From Acholoe squamosa (lineage: Eukaryota > Annelida > Polychaeta > Phyllodocida > Polynoidae): DNA of 64,000 nt. The stretch covers positions 39,303,432 to 39,367,431 of the forward strand of contig OX439052.1 in the NCBI GenBank assembly GCA_949317995.1, in the 5' to 3' direction. Shown here piece after piece: positions 36,103 through 47,281 of the stretch. A program made the position numbers and the translations under genes. The notes beneath the pieces are model-generated. The model searched no databases, was not told where the DNA came from, and saw nothing but the letters and a program-made list of their open reading frames with translations. Position 1 is the stretch's first letter; every line of letters begins with the position of its first letter.

Positions 36103-38946
36103 CTATTTTACTGTGTCTAACATTTCTTGTTTCATTTTCTCTTTAAATTCATCATAATTTATCATGTTACGTACATTAGGTGTTAGGGCGTTCCATGCCT
36201 GTCCACATTGAACTTCTGGACTCTTCTCATAAGAGAGTAAATTAATCTTGACATATTTTAAAATTGGTGCAGTAGAAAATCTTGTGATTCTAACCTTGTC
36301 TGTTAAAAAATTCACATTCTGTGCTCTTTTGAAGGCATGACATTTAACATGGAACTTTCTTCTATGTTCTAACATTGGAGTAGTAGTTTGTCTATGCACC
36401 ATGTCAGTAGCAGCTAATATATGAAAATTTAAACATGTCTTTAAGCACTTGTTTTGCATACGTTGCAACTCATCTAAAAGGCTTCCTTTAGCTCCATCGT
36501 ACAAGATATCACAATAATCAATTACAGGGAGAATATGTGCTTTATACATTTTTAACCTTGCTTGAGTAGTCATACATTTCCTGGTTTTATACAACAATAG
36601 AGATTTGTACCTAATACTCTTTATAATATTTGAAACATACATATTAAAATTTAACTGCTGATCAAGCGTCACTCCTAAATATTTGTATGAGATAACAGAC
36701 ATCAGTTCTTTACCATTTAATGAAATTTTCGGCTTTGGCAACTTTTTAAGTTTATTTGCGGATGCAAATAACATAACCTTGGTTTTTGACTCGTTCATGG
36801 TTAATTTATTGGAAGATGACCAGACATAGAATTTATTTAAAGCCACAGTTAATTGGTTCGTCAAGAGATCAATGGATTTCCCCGAAACAAACAAGACTGA
36901 GTCATCAGCAAAAAGCAAAGTTTCATGTCTATCATCAATACTAATGCAGTCATTGATATATAAGAGAAAAAATAACGGACCCAAAATCGAACCCTGGGGT
37001 ACGCCACAGGTTAAACCTGCATTAATAGAACGTGCATGGTTGGCCAATGAGCACTGCTGTCGCCTGGATAAGTAATTTTCTATTAGGGAAAGATTTCTGT
37101 TTCGAATTCCATAATTTTCCAATTTATTATGTAATATTATATAATTGACTGAATTGAATGCCTTCTTTATATCGATAAATGCTGCCAAAGTAATATTGCC
37201 TGAATTTCTATTTTTCAAAATATTATTAACAAAGGTCGAGATTGTATCGAGAGTGGATTTTTTTTCTGATACCCGCCTTGATTCTTTGATAATAAGTCAT
37301 ACTTTTCAATATGTTTAGAGATAGCAGTGTGAATTAACCTTTCCAGTATTTTGCCTGGTACAGGCAAAACACTAATTGGTCTATAATTGGAAACATTAGT
37401 AGGATCTCCCCCCTTTGGCAAGGGAGTGACCATAGCAATTTTCCAGGAATCTGGCACAATACACTTAGAAACACATAAATTTATAATTTTTATAAATTTC
37501 GCAGGCATATGAAGCATTGCTGCTTTAAAAATATGAGTTGGTAAATACTCTATAGCAGAAGATTTGGAGGTGTCTAAGTCCTTAATACAAGTAATAATCT
37601 CTTCATCAGAGAAGTCAAATTGAGGCATGTCGATAGTGCAGCGTTTTCCTCTAAAAGTAAAATCTTTGGTGTGAGCTTCTGCCAGCCTGGGTCCAATATT
37701 GGCAAAAAAATTATTTATAAACTCAGCAGTGTTTTCCATAGCTACACTATTTCCATTAGAATCAACTAGATTAATTGTTTTTGCTGCTCCCTTACTACCC
37801 GGTACTACTTCCTTCATCGTTGACCAAAATCGTTTAGAATCACTTGCATACATATTTATAAGATTACAATAATAATCATCTCTGGCTCTATCCAGTTCTT
37901 GGTTTACAGAATTACGTAGGATTCGAGCTCTGTGCCATACAATAATACTATTTGCCCTTCTGGCTTCCAACAACAAGGAATTTTTGTCATTAATTCGTTC
38001 TATTAAATAATTTGTCATCCAAGGCTTAGGCTTATCTAACACTTTAAACTGTTTGACTGGGCATTGTACATCAAGCAACCTCTTTAAAATATTTTCTAAG
38101 GTTACCCAACATTCCGTGGGATCCTCACAATTGTCAAAATAATTCCAATTTAAATTCTGTAAGTCAGCCAAGTATGTGGCCATGTTAAAATTTTTATAAG
38201 ATCTGCCCATAAAAGTCCTATAGTTTTTTTTTCACATGAACCTGTCGTTTAGTAAAATGAATAGGAAGATGATCGCTGAGATGGATATTAACCGGGCCAG
38301 AGGAAATAACTGTATCACAATTTGTAAAAATTAAATCAATACATGTATCCGTGCCAGAAGTAGTTGTAACCTTATTTACCAATTGAACTAGATTAAATTG
38401 ATCCATAGTCTCGTATAATAATCTCTTATCTGGAGAGTTTACCAGTGCATTAACATTAAAGTCACCAATCAGGAATAAATCATACTGATCTATGGTATCC
38501 AGTTGTAATAAGAGAGCCTTAAATACATTACAAAATTCTAACAATGATCCATTAGGTGGTCGATACACATTACATAATAAGGTTTTTTTTGTATGACCCT
38601 TTATAGAGACTAGCCACTGCACTTCTATGTCCTCAGTACATCTGTTTAAATGTTTATATGCATCTACAGAACACGACACCTGCTCATCTACATGTGCACA
38701 CAATCCTCCTCCCCTAAAAATAGACATTCTATCAGATCGAAATAAATTGTACCTAGGAAAGCTATATAAGGCACTACAATCAGAATCATTCAACCATGTT
38801 TCTGAAAAAAGTATAACATCAATATTATTATCAGACAATTCTTCAGTTATACTAGTAAACTTATTACGCACACTCCTAGCATTTAAGTGAACAGTTGTGA
38901 AACCCTTCTTAAATAATTTACGATTCACACTAATAAGTGGAAACAT
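36103..38946 (-). pseudogene. LINE ORF2: APE endonuclease and reverse transcriptase
   Basis: The endonuclease frame (38946-38218) shows VHLNARSVRNKF, LFSETWLND, LIGDFNVNA and LSDHLPIHF. The RT follows in two frames, 38210-37215 (WKIAMVTPLPKGGDP, YRPISVLPVPGK) and 37218-36103 (AFIDIKKAFNSV, GVPQGSILGPLFFLLYIND, LFADDSVLF). The two frame changes fall in a 9-base A run (38224-38232) and an 8-base A run (37258-37265), and the protein motifs resume without loss on each side. Apart from these it looks complete. The protein would nick target DNA and copy the element's RNA at the break. Homopolymer errors in the sequence are a good alternative to true mutation. Confidence 0.88.
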
Positions 38947-39270
38947 ATGTACCGGTACGTCCCATTAAGCCCCTTGTCTACTCTGATATACACGTAAGAG
39001 AAGAAATACAATAACATAAATTGAAAAAAACATGTCAAACCCCCCTGATAGATTATCACACGGCTCTTGTGGCCTGATAAGCTATATTCAAACATTGATT
39101 GGCAGGTAAATGTCAGAGCCCCGAAATCAATTTTTAGACATAAATAGAGAGAATTTCCACAAAACCATACTTAAAAGTTATGACCTGTTTAGTCATGAAT
39201 CATGTATAGCATGGAAAGTCTTATTATGGGAATTATTTCCTCAGAATACTAGTTCATAGATTTAGTGACA

Positions 39271-40755
39271 CTAGGTGGCAGCATCTTGTTGGGGAACTAT
39301 TTCATTCTCCTCCGCCTGAGCTTCAGTTTCAATATTTTCTGGTGGATCAAAGTTTGGATTTTCTTCTTTTTTCTCATCATCCTTTTTGCCATCATCTATT
39401 GCTTGCTCGTCATCTTCATTGTCATCGTCAGATTCCTCATATTGTAGCAGTTCATCTCTGACTCTCATGAGGGTGTATCCATGGAGATTCTGCCCTTTTA
39501 AGTTACCTTTAGTACAGTCTGTGTATTGGCCAAGGTGTAGACATGCACCCCAAATAGGGTGATAACTGGCTTCATACATTTCCTTCCCATCAAAGGACTT
39601 GAGGTAGGTTCTCATTGGCTTGGTGGCGAATTTAGCCTTGACGACTCGGTGCATTTCTGCTTCTGCTCTCTTTGGCCACTCTGGCTTCTGTTTGATCTTC
39701 TTACCCTCAGACATTATGGCGAATGGATCATGCAGTTTCATAATACGTTCCAGTGCTGGTGCATCTTTACAATGTAGGGCCTTTTTAGCCTGAAAGGCTT
39801 GTTCAGCACAACAATACTCGGTGTCCTCCAGGGTAAAGGGGGACATGTATAGATTTGACAGTCTGTTATATGGCGACCTGTACATAACTCCATCCGGGGT
39901 TGTGGCGGTGGTAGCTTTTTCCATTGTCAGATCATCGTAGGGTAATGCATTCAACATGTTATATCCATAGGTTTTGCCCTCTAGAATCAGAGAACGTTGT
40001 CGTAATTGAACTCTATACCCGGCAGCTTTGGCATGAAAGTACATACAGCGTAAATCATTGAACCGTTTATATTCACCTTCATTCAGCTCATCGCCAATAG
40101 AAACTTTCTTGTAGTCAAGTTTACCTTTTAGATTTTTGAGCTTTTTCATCATTTTTGCCTTGGTATCTGTACGTTTAAAGATCAACCTGACCGGTCTGTT
40201 TACGTTTGCCTGGGCGCCGCCATCTTGGATTGGGGTTTCGTCGCGCGTTACACTTTCGATACTACTTATGTCAAACTCAGCCTTAATATCCCGAAATAAT
40301 TTGCCCATTTTTTCGAGTAAGTTTTCTCCATCATGGTGCTTGAGCCCTTGTATCATAACAATTTTTTTCCTTTCCATTTCCTCTGATTTTTCGAATTTAT
40401 TGGAGTGTTCCGTCAAAATTCTAGTCTGTGCCGCCAGGACCGTTGTATGGCCTTTCATGGCCTCTTCGGTTGCCGTCAACGTTGACAGCATACCCTCCAT
40501 GGTTCCTTCCGTCTTGGTAAGTCTATTCTGGATACTTCCTAACGTCGTATTAGTGGTAGTATTGGTTTGGTTTAAATTTCCAATTGATGTTGACAAGGTG
40601 TCAAGCGTTGTTTTCATACTGTCACATTTCGTCTCATTCTCTGACAGCCTCTTTCCAAGGCTATTGACAGCTACGATGATGTCTAAAAGTGAAGCGTCAT
40701 TCCTGAGTAAATCATCTTTTCCTCTGCTCTTTGAGCTGCCTTTTCCGTGAAACAT
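39271..40755 (-). CDS. LINE ORF1 protein with coiled coil, L1-type RNA-binding region and NADAR/YbiA-like domain
   Basis: The intact 494-aa frame starts at ATG 40755. Residues 20-130 are a polar coiled-coil-like stretch rich in Thr/Asn/Leu. Residues about 128-270 resemble the L1 ORF1 RRM and C-terminal region (ERKKIVMIQGLK, NRPVRLIFKRTDTK, YKKVSIGDELN). Residues about 293-440 match the NADAR (YbiA/DUF1768) fold over its length: SPYNRLSNLYMSPF, then YCCAEQAFQAKKAL, then WPKRAEAEMHRVVKAKF, then IWGACLHLG and LHGYTLMRVRDELL. The family's Glu in the (S/A)E..FQA motif and the WG motif are present. Residues 441-494 form an acidic tail. NADAR proteins are N-glycosidases or ADP-ribose-processing enzymes, and some reverse guanine ADP-ribosylation. 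A role in countering host ADP-ribosylation of nucleic acid, or only in RNA binding, is inference. Confidence 0.87.
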   Translation of the reverse strand: MFHGKGSSKSRGKDDLLRNDASLLDIIVAVNSLGKRLSENETKCDSMKTTLDTLSTSIGNLNQTNTTTNTTLGSIQNRLTKTEGTMEGMLSTLTATEEAMKGHTTVLAAQTRILTEHSNKFEKSEEMERKKIVMIQGLKHHDGENLLEKMGKLFRDIKAEFDISSIESVTRDETPIQDGGAQANVNRPVRLIFKRTDTKAKMMKKLKNLKGKLDYKKVSIGDELNEGEYKRFNDLRCMYFHAKAAGYRVQLRQRSLILEGKTYGYNMLNALPYDDLTMEKATTATTPDGVMYRSPYNRLSNLYMSPFTLEDTEYCCAEQAFQAKKALHCKDAPALERIMKLHDPFAIMSEGKKIKQKPEWPKRAEAEMHRVVKAKFATKPMRTYLKSFDGKEMYEASYHPIWGACLHLGQYTDCTKGNLKGQNLHGYTLMRVRDELLQYEESDDDNEDDEQAIDDGKKDDEKKEENPNFDPPENIETEAQAEENEIVPQQDAAT

Positions 40756-41240
40756 GATGAAATCGATGTAGTAGATGTTTACAAGTATTTCTGCCAGAAA
40801 TTTAACCGTCCTAGTAAGGGTTGAACATTAAAAATGCCCTAATTCTCGGGAGCTCGCGACGACCGATGCTCAACCTCTTGACGCCATTTTTTAGCCAATC
40901 TGTAGCCAATCTACCACTGGATCTGTAATAATAAAGCACTACGGGGTTCGATGCTTTTGAGAAAGTAGTTATATGGAGCAATTACAGAATCTTTATCATT
41001 GATTATCTGCCGATTGGCCCCTTCGAGATATTTGTTATCTAGATGTGCTCTACAGAGGTTAATGGCAAGAACATTATGTACACCCGGGATGTGATAAAAT
41101 TCTATCATTACATTGTACATGGGTTGAATCATCCAGACCTCTACCCCTCGCACCATCAAGTAATACCAGGTCATGACCCCTGCAGGTATTAAGTATCGGG
41201 ACAGCTGCGTCATTATCACAGAACACGCGGATGTGGCCAT

Positions 41241-42085
41241 TATGGAAGGCCAGTGCGCCATTCTCTTGCCATTTGCCAATTGCCATTTGCCAATTGGCTC
41301 AACCAATGGGAGCACTCTATCTACATGGTGGCCATGTTACACTACAAAAGGGCGGGAGATGGACAAAAACTGCTTGGACATTGTGCTCAGACACTGCATG
41401 CTCAGACATTTTTGCTTGGACATTGACAGGACAAGATTGACAGTCATTGTGCTTGGACATTGTCTTTGGGCATTTACTCAGACACTGTGCTTGGACATTC
41501 AGTGGTAACGAAACACGAAAAAAGTGTGACTCTAGACATTGAATAAATAAAATAGCAAAAGACGTCCAAACAGTGATTTTCTTTTGGGGGGTGGGGGAAG
41601 GGGTTGTGCTCGGACATAGATGTTCTGTCAGAATAGAATAGACAAGCTCAGACATGGGGTGCTCGGACATTGGGTGTTCTGACATAGGGTGCTCGGACCA
41701 AATTAATATTCACCATATTTATTTTCTTCTTGTTCATGTCATTGTCACTAGATCTACAGATGTCGTAGTGGTCTGGTCATAGTGGTCCGCTCAGACATAA
41801 GGTGCTCGGACATGAGGCACCACCTGTCCGAGCACATGGTCACTTGTGTCTGAGTATTTATGTCCAAGCACTGCCCCTGCCCACCCCCCACCCCCAAAAA
41901 AATGGTTGTGTCCAAGCATAATGGATGTCCAAGCAGGTATCTAGGCCTATTTCCCGCCCATTTGAAGTCTAACAACATGGCTGAACATTAGATACAGTTA
42001 TCCTATTGGTTGTACCAATCGGCAAATGGCAATTGGCAATTGGCAAATAGCAATTGGCAAGAGAATGGCGCACCGGCCCTCCATA
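41241..42085. mobile_element. Fold-back element, about 65-bp arms, mirrored GCTCGGACAT core
   Basis: TATGGAAGGCCAGTGCGCCA at 41241 is mirrored by the right end ending at 42085 (GGCGCACCGGCCCTCCATA). The arms continue with CATTCTCTTGCC and repeats of GGCAATTGGCAAAT. The core repeats GTGCTCGGACAT-like words, in one orientation on the left and largely in the other orientation beyond about 41830. It lies inside the RNase H part of the DIRS fossil. There is no coding frame. Confidence 0.75.
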
Positions 42086-42180
42086 GGCCACCATAGTCTG
42101 CTGGGCCTATGAAAGTGTGAAGGGTGATTACCACGTTAGCTGCCTCCAGGTGGCATATGTTGTCAACCCTGTTATGTACA

Positions 42181-42399
42181 TGTAGTTAGGCTGACCAGCC
42201 GTTGGAGGCGCCAATGCCTTAGTTGGGTACTCGTACATTGGGTATTTGGACATTATCACCTATACCTTACATCCCCTTCTGTGCTTGGATATTTAATTAA
42301 TTAGAGACAGTGAGAGAAATGGACAGAAGTAATGGATATTGGAAGTATCCCCTATCTTTAGGAGGGGGACCAGAATTTTTTTTTATTTCTAGTGACATA
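42181..42399. other. Spacer between fold-back elements, nothing seen
   Basis: No gene or clear repeat is recognised; it may still belong to the DIRS fossil. Confidence 0.3.
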
Positions 42400-43026
42400 G
42401 CTCTATAAGGAGCCCCTAATAGGACATACCAAAAATAATTTTTTCACCAGAAAAAATATTCTTGCGGGTACTGAACAATTCTTGCGGGTACAGAAATAAT
42501 TCTTGCGGGTACTGAACAATTTTTGCAGGTACAGAAACAATTCTTGCGGGTACTGAACAATTCTTGCAGGTGCACAAACTATTCTATTTTGGTGCACAAA
42601 ATATGACTAAGGGTGCACAAACAATCTTGCAGATACACAAACCTGCACCTGTACCTACTATAATGTCCCCATACCTGCAAAAAATATCCCTGTATCTACA
42701 AGAATTGTCTCTGCATCCATCAGATTTTTTTCTGTATCTGTAACAACTGTTATTTTATACGTTGAAGTGTTTGTATATCCACAAGAATCTTCCTGCATTG
42801 TCAGGAATCTTTCTATATCCAGAAAGATCCTCCTGTAACAGCAGGAATGTTCCTGTAACAGCAGGAATGTTCCTGTACCCGCAGAAATCCTCCTGTACCC
42901 GCAGGAATGTTCCTGTTTCCGCAGGAATGTTCCTGTACCCCAGGAATGTTCCTGTATCTGCAGGAATATTTTTTGCATGAAAAAAATTCTTTTTTGGTAT
43001 GTCCTATTAGGGGCTCCGTAGCTCTA
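42400..43026. mobile_element. Fold-back element with mirrored 20-bp minisatellite core
   Basis: GGAGCCCCTAATAGGACATA (42410) and CCAAAAA that follows are mirrored exactly at the right end (up to 43016). The left half repeats ATTCTTGCGGGTACTGAACA; the right half repeats its near-complement GGAATGTTCCTGTACCCGCA, so each half of the core is the mirror of the other. The element is 627 bp and has no coding frame. Confidence 0.8.
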
Positions 43027-43483
43027 GGGTTGGTAGGTCGGATTCTTTTTTTCTCTCTATATTTCAGATATGTCCAATTCTTTGATTTCACGTTGAAAAT
43101 ATGAAAAACATATGGACAATGTGAAAAAAAAACATGAACAAGAAGTGCATATTGAAAGTGTACTGTAGATCTATAGATGATCTTTATGAAAAAGTGATGA
43201 AAAATTCTTAAAAGTATATAAAAAAAAAATCTGTAAAATACGAAAAGACTCTTTGAAAGTTTTCGAAATTAAAAAGAAATGGAGGGTTGGCCCTGTTTTG
43301 ATAGGGTCAGTCGGGTGACTGGAAACAGACCTTGTTTTTTAGGCCTTAAAGCCCTAATCATAAGAGTGTCTATACTTTCCTGTGTGCCTATAAGCCCCAC
43401 ACAGTGGCTAGTCTCCTTATATGTAAATACCTTTTGCCACTGGTCAGCAGGACTTGCCGGGAACCCGGAATTTTCTAGGCTCT
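43027..43483. other. Intergenic, no gene seen
   Basis: AT-rich with many A runs; no exon or RNA gene is recognised. Confidence 0.4.
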
Positions 43484-44215
43484 CCAGGATTGTGTTTCAA
43501 TAGTTTCCCCGACAGGTTCAGCCTGCTATGACTGGAGATGGGTCAAATCTTAGCAGGTGATCTCAGTATTTTGGCCTTGGTGACTAAATAGCTGGCTACA
43601 TTACTGGGTGATCGTACTGCCTGCTGGCTAAATAGTCACCACAGCAGTGACTCAATAAGGGATCTTGGTATGACAACCCTCAATGTGAATAATTAGTGGG
43701 TAGCCTTAGCTGCTGCCCTCTGCACTCCTTTGCTCAAATGTACCCAATCTGGGCTCTTTACACTACTACCTATATCCCTTTGGCCAGCGCCTTTGCCTCT
43801 GGGATGGCAGGTTTTTTTTTCAAAAGAATAAAATATCATTGGAAAATTGTGGTGTTTCACCTAAGAATTGAGCATTATGGCCACACATGGGCCAACTATG
43901 TAGTTACTAGTATGCAGTGGTGTAGATAGAGCATTAGGCCTTACAAAGCTGTCATGCCTGTCATACCCAACCCTCACCCACCATGGCCTTCTAATAAAAT
44001 TACAAAGGATATCACACCTAGCTGACACCTCAGCCCTACTATTAAGAAAGAATAACAGAGCGTACATTGTTTTAGACACAATTAGGTCATTAAAATTTTT
44101 GTAACACGATCTGCGAAAAAGGCCCTTAGTGCAGGCTACATTAAGGGCCCTATTCCCAGTACATGTCACAGATATAGATCTATCATATGTGATTTGAAAG
44201 GGAATTATCTAGAAC

Positions 44216-44293
44216 AATTGTGGATCAATGTGGTAAAATGTATGCCCGCGCACCCCCTCGCGGGTGTACCTTTTACCGCGTTGATCCACAATT
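44216..44293. mobile_element. Hairpin MITE inserted in the TIR transposon
   Basis: AATTGTGGATCAATG is mirrored by TTGATCCACAATT at 44281-44293, with a further inner pairing GCGCGGGC-type around CACCCCCTCGCGGG. Copy 1 of the host transposon lacks this segment, reading directly from AATTATCTA to TTATACATC in the same orientation. Confidence 0.75.
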
Positions 44294-44445
44294 ATACATC
44301 TTTTGGGCTGGGGGTCTCGGTTGTCTTCCTAAAACCACCTAAAACTGGCCCCACCAGGCCCCTGTTCAAGGCCCGGCCCCTATTGATTTGACAGCCCTCC
44401 TACCCCAGCCCCTATTCAAGGGAGGCTGCTATTTAAGGCCCAGCT

Positions 44446-44448
<3 letters not shown>

Positions 44449-44508
<60 letters not shown>
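44449..44508. repeat. (TA)n microsatellite within the TIR transposon
   Basis: About 30 TA units. Copy 1 at 18.8 kb has only a short ATATAG here, so the array grew after the copies parted. Confidence 0.95.
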
Positions 44509-44512
<4 letters not shown>

Positions 44513-44797
44513 CAGTACGGTAGTTACTGCAGCCCTATGCTCATTTGAACACAGGAGTGCATACTAGACCATGAAAGAGGTATGACTGGTCACTATGTAG
44601 CCAATAGTGGCCCCTACGACTTGGTGCTATGACTTCATAGTGGTGTGTATTGAGCCAGTAGTTGAATAAATAGTAGCTGCTATTTTGAGGCCTCTACTGG
44701 AGCTCACTATGTAGTCACTGGTATGGAGTCATTTCTTACACCTCCCACTACGATTTGAGGGTGTCTAGTCATGGAAACTATTGAAACACGATCCTGG

Positions 44798-45301
44798 AGG
44801 GACTATGGTTGGACCAGCTATGTAAGGAATACAACATCATCTTGAAAAGGTATTTTTATCCCCTCTTTTCTGTCCTTCTCTGGATATCCAGAGGAACATG
44901 CAGCACTTGATATCAAAGGAAACCAATGGCATTTAAAATTAGAAAGGCATTTATAGATCCCTGGAAACAACATAGTGGCTATATCTTTATTTTACCATAT
45001 TGACCGGTGATTAATATAGAGTTAGCCTACACTCAGTTATAAAAGAGTAATGGTGTTATTGAATTTTCTTACACCTATGGTTCACTGGGCCCTTTCTGTA
45101 GAATTTGACCAAACAACGCAAAACTCCAAGTAGACTATTGAGTTAGTTAGTTGGTTAAAGTAACCTTTACTGCTCATTGGCATCCACGTCAGTGGGTTAC
45201 CTTGAATTACCGCGAACTACAAGCAAATTAATATTTGCTGACAAACCCAACGGCACTGCACATAAACCACGTGTATCCACTTTGCGGTGAATGTAAACAT
45301 C
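44798..45301. other. Intergenic, no gene seen
   Basis: No exon or repeat border is recognised up to the LTR at 45302. CATC at 45298-45301 is the left target duplication of the LTR element. Confidence 0.4.
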
Positions 45302-45678
45302 TGTAAGGGTCTTGCGGCCTTACGGACCTGGGGGGTTCGGGTCTTACGATTCGAAAGAAAGAGTAAGACAGTAATTCAAGTGTATGCCAACGGTAAGTTT
45401 ATTTCTTAGGGTACACTCACGGCTGCCGGATGGTATGGAACAAGCAGCTAAGATGGATGAAGAGATAACCTACATGGTGCGGAGGCCTGGAGGGCCTCTG
45501 ACGTAGCGGCTGAGCCCCGGGCTTTATATAAGGACCCGGGTGTTCGTCGTCAGATGTCCCCACAGGCCCGGATCGGTGCTGCCACCTATCCGGAACCTGA
45601 GGAACGTCCGACGACTCGACTCACCCGCCACGTCAGACGGTACCCAATTCTACGGTTTAATCAATACGTACCTCTACA
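45302..45678 (-). repeat. LTR (3' LTR in element orientation)
   Basis: 377 bp, bounded by TG..CA and nearly identical to 53757-54133. It contains a TTATATAA box. Confidence 0.92.
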
Positions 45679-46432
45679 CCACTCCCCCAGACATTTAGGA
45701 GGGTGTTATAGTTATAGTAATATTACTAGGACAACATAACTATATGTCTTAACCATTAGTAATAGAGGTACAACCATAGATATAACGTTAACACCAGGTT
45801 AAAAGTCATTTGAATGTCATATACATATATTCGATAGTGTATGTAGTTACAAAATGGCAAGGTTGAATGTTCGAATATTGTACTAATTAATTATATGAAT
45901 AACAGTTATATGTAACGGAACTGTATCATATTATACCATAGGATATCATATCGTGTGTACGGTATAAATTATAAGATAAGTATCATAATTCGTATACATG
46001 TAATAGTAACAGTTATGTGTAACGGAACTGTTAACATTAAATACATCATGTAATAACATTCATATGCGTTTGTAGTTATTAATACCACATTTGATTATGT
46101 AGTCTTAAAAAAGACTGTTATAGTAACTACACTATCTAATGACATATAAACTTGTAACATCATTGTATGACATAAACATATGGATCCGTTAAGGATTCCG
46201 TGAGTAGTACGAATAAAACCATTTGTATTATACACTTGAAAAGAAAAAAAATCACGGTGTAGTAATGAATATAATGATATATATGATATCACCGTGTACC
46301 GAATAACCTTTATAACACCAGATTAATATATTTACGATATAATATGTCTCGCAGGACAATAATAAGTAAGTTCTGGTGTAGCTTATCGGATCTTACATTT
46401 TAATATTTAACACTGATCTAAGATCCGTACCA

Positions 46433-46487
<55 letters not shown>

Positions 46488-47281
46488 TACCCGTATTACA
46501 ATATAGTACAATGTGACCAATGTAGTCTTATATATACATACAAATAATGTTATAGAAAAATAGACATATGGTAACATTTCCAATTTTAGAAAAAACTGAT
46601 GGCTGCTGCTGGGGTCTTCTGCTGTAGCCCTTCGGATGCTCACTGATATGTGTGGTCAGCTAACCACGGGATGGACGTGCTAGAGTCTATAGTTATTAGG
46701 GTGAAACACGGTAGATGAGTTTGGGGCAGCTACCCGCAATCCTCTAGAAGTGCTAAAGTTTATAGGTAAATCCGAATGGTGTAGAATGTAGAATTGAATT
46801 GTAGATCCGGTTCTGTCAACTGTATAGAATCGTAATCCGTTTTAAGTTTAGTTGACATAAGTAGAAAATAGTCCAATATAGGTTGATCCGGAAGTAATAG
46901 TAGTATTTGGTATAAGTCCATTCGGGAGTATAGATGAGTTGTAGAGGTAAATCGTAAAGTCCATCCTAGTAAGTGGTTAGCACGGGTAACAGCAGGAGTC
47001 TGGAACTGGCATCCGGATACGTCTCACAGCAGCAAGTCTACTATCGGATTGTTCATGGGTGAAGTTATAAATCCGAATAGACTATTCAGGGTACAATAAG
47101 GTTTATACAGCCTGAATTATACAATAAGCTGGTCATAAGAGGAACCCGGAACACATACTATAGGTGTTCATACACTAGTGAAGGAAACATTCGCAGACCT
47201 ATAGGGTTCCGCAAAGACTATATCTGGTTATTTGGTGATGGAGAAAAAAAATTATGGGAGAAATAATAACCTGTAGCATGC
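45679..47281 (-). other. LTR element non-coding region next to its 3' LTR
   Basis: AT-rich, no open frame. A (TA)n array lies at 46440-46480. Purine tract next to the LTR. Confidence 0.6.

Larger units (their letters stand above)
35721..40905 (-). mobile_element. Young full-length LINE with a NADAR-bearing ORF1 and APE-RT ORF2
   Basis: It is read on the minus strand. A 5' UTR of about 150 bp, ORF1 (40755-39271), a 324-bp spacer, ORF2 (38946-36103) and a 3' UTR are followed by an AATAAA (35748-35753, as TTTATT) and a 14-base A tail (35721-35734). The flanks on both sides share CACTG, a possible short target duplication, within DIRS sequence. Only two disruptions are seen in about 4.3 kb of coding sequence, both in runs of A. 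The copy is therefore recent, or the indels are sequencing errors. The RT groups with Jockey/CR1-type LINEs by its motifs; the exact clade is not assigned. Confidence 0.88.
34945..42180 (-). mobile_element. DIRS-type tyrosine-recombinase retroelement, fossil, split by two later insertions
   Basis: On the minus strand the RNase H part (VFCDNDAAVPILN, then FYHIPGVHNVLA) lies at about 40911-42180. The tyrosine recombinase part (PFSLHSLRKAAAIEASRAG, then MEHGGW) lies at 34945-35718. The order and motifs match DIRS elements of invertebrates. A fold-back element (41241-42085) lies in the RNase H part, and a young LINE (35721-40905) separates RNase H from recombinase. The element is broken and no reverse transcriptase part is seen. 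It is older than both insertions. The terminal repeats typical of DIRS were not identified, so the limits are approximate. Confidence 0.75.
43484..44797. mobile_element. TIR DNA transposon, non-autonomous, copy 2
   Basis: CCAGGATTGTGTTTCAATAG at 43484 and its mirror ending GATCCTGG at 44797 are the terminal repeats. The body aligns in reverse orientation with 18547-19640. Copy 2 is longer because it contains a (TA)n array (44449-44508) and a hairpin insertion (44216-44293). Confidence 0.8.

Noticed and set aside
40136-40750. 204-aa plus-strand frame with hydrophobic content
   Set aside because: It is the exact antisense of the LINE ORF1 coiled-coil and RNA-binding region, whose minus-strand frame is longer and has clear motifs.
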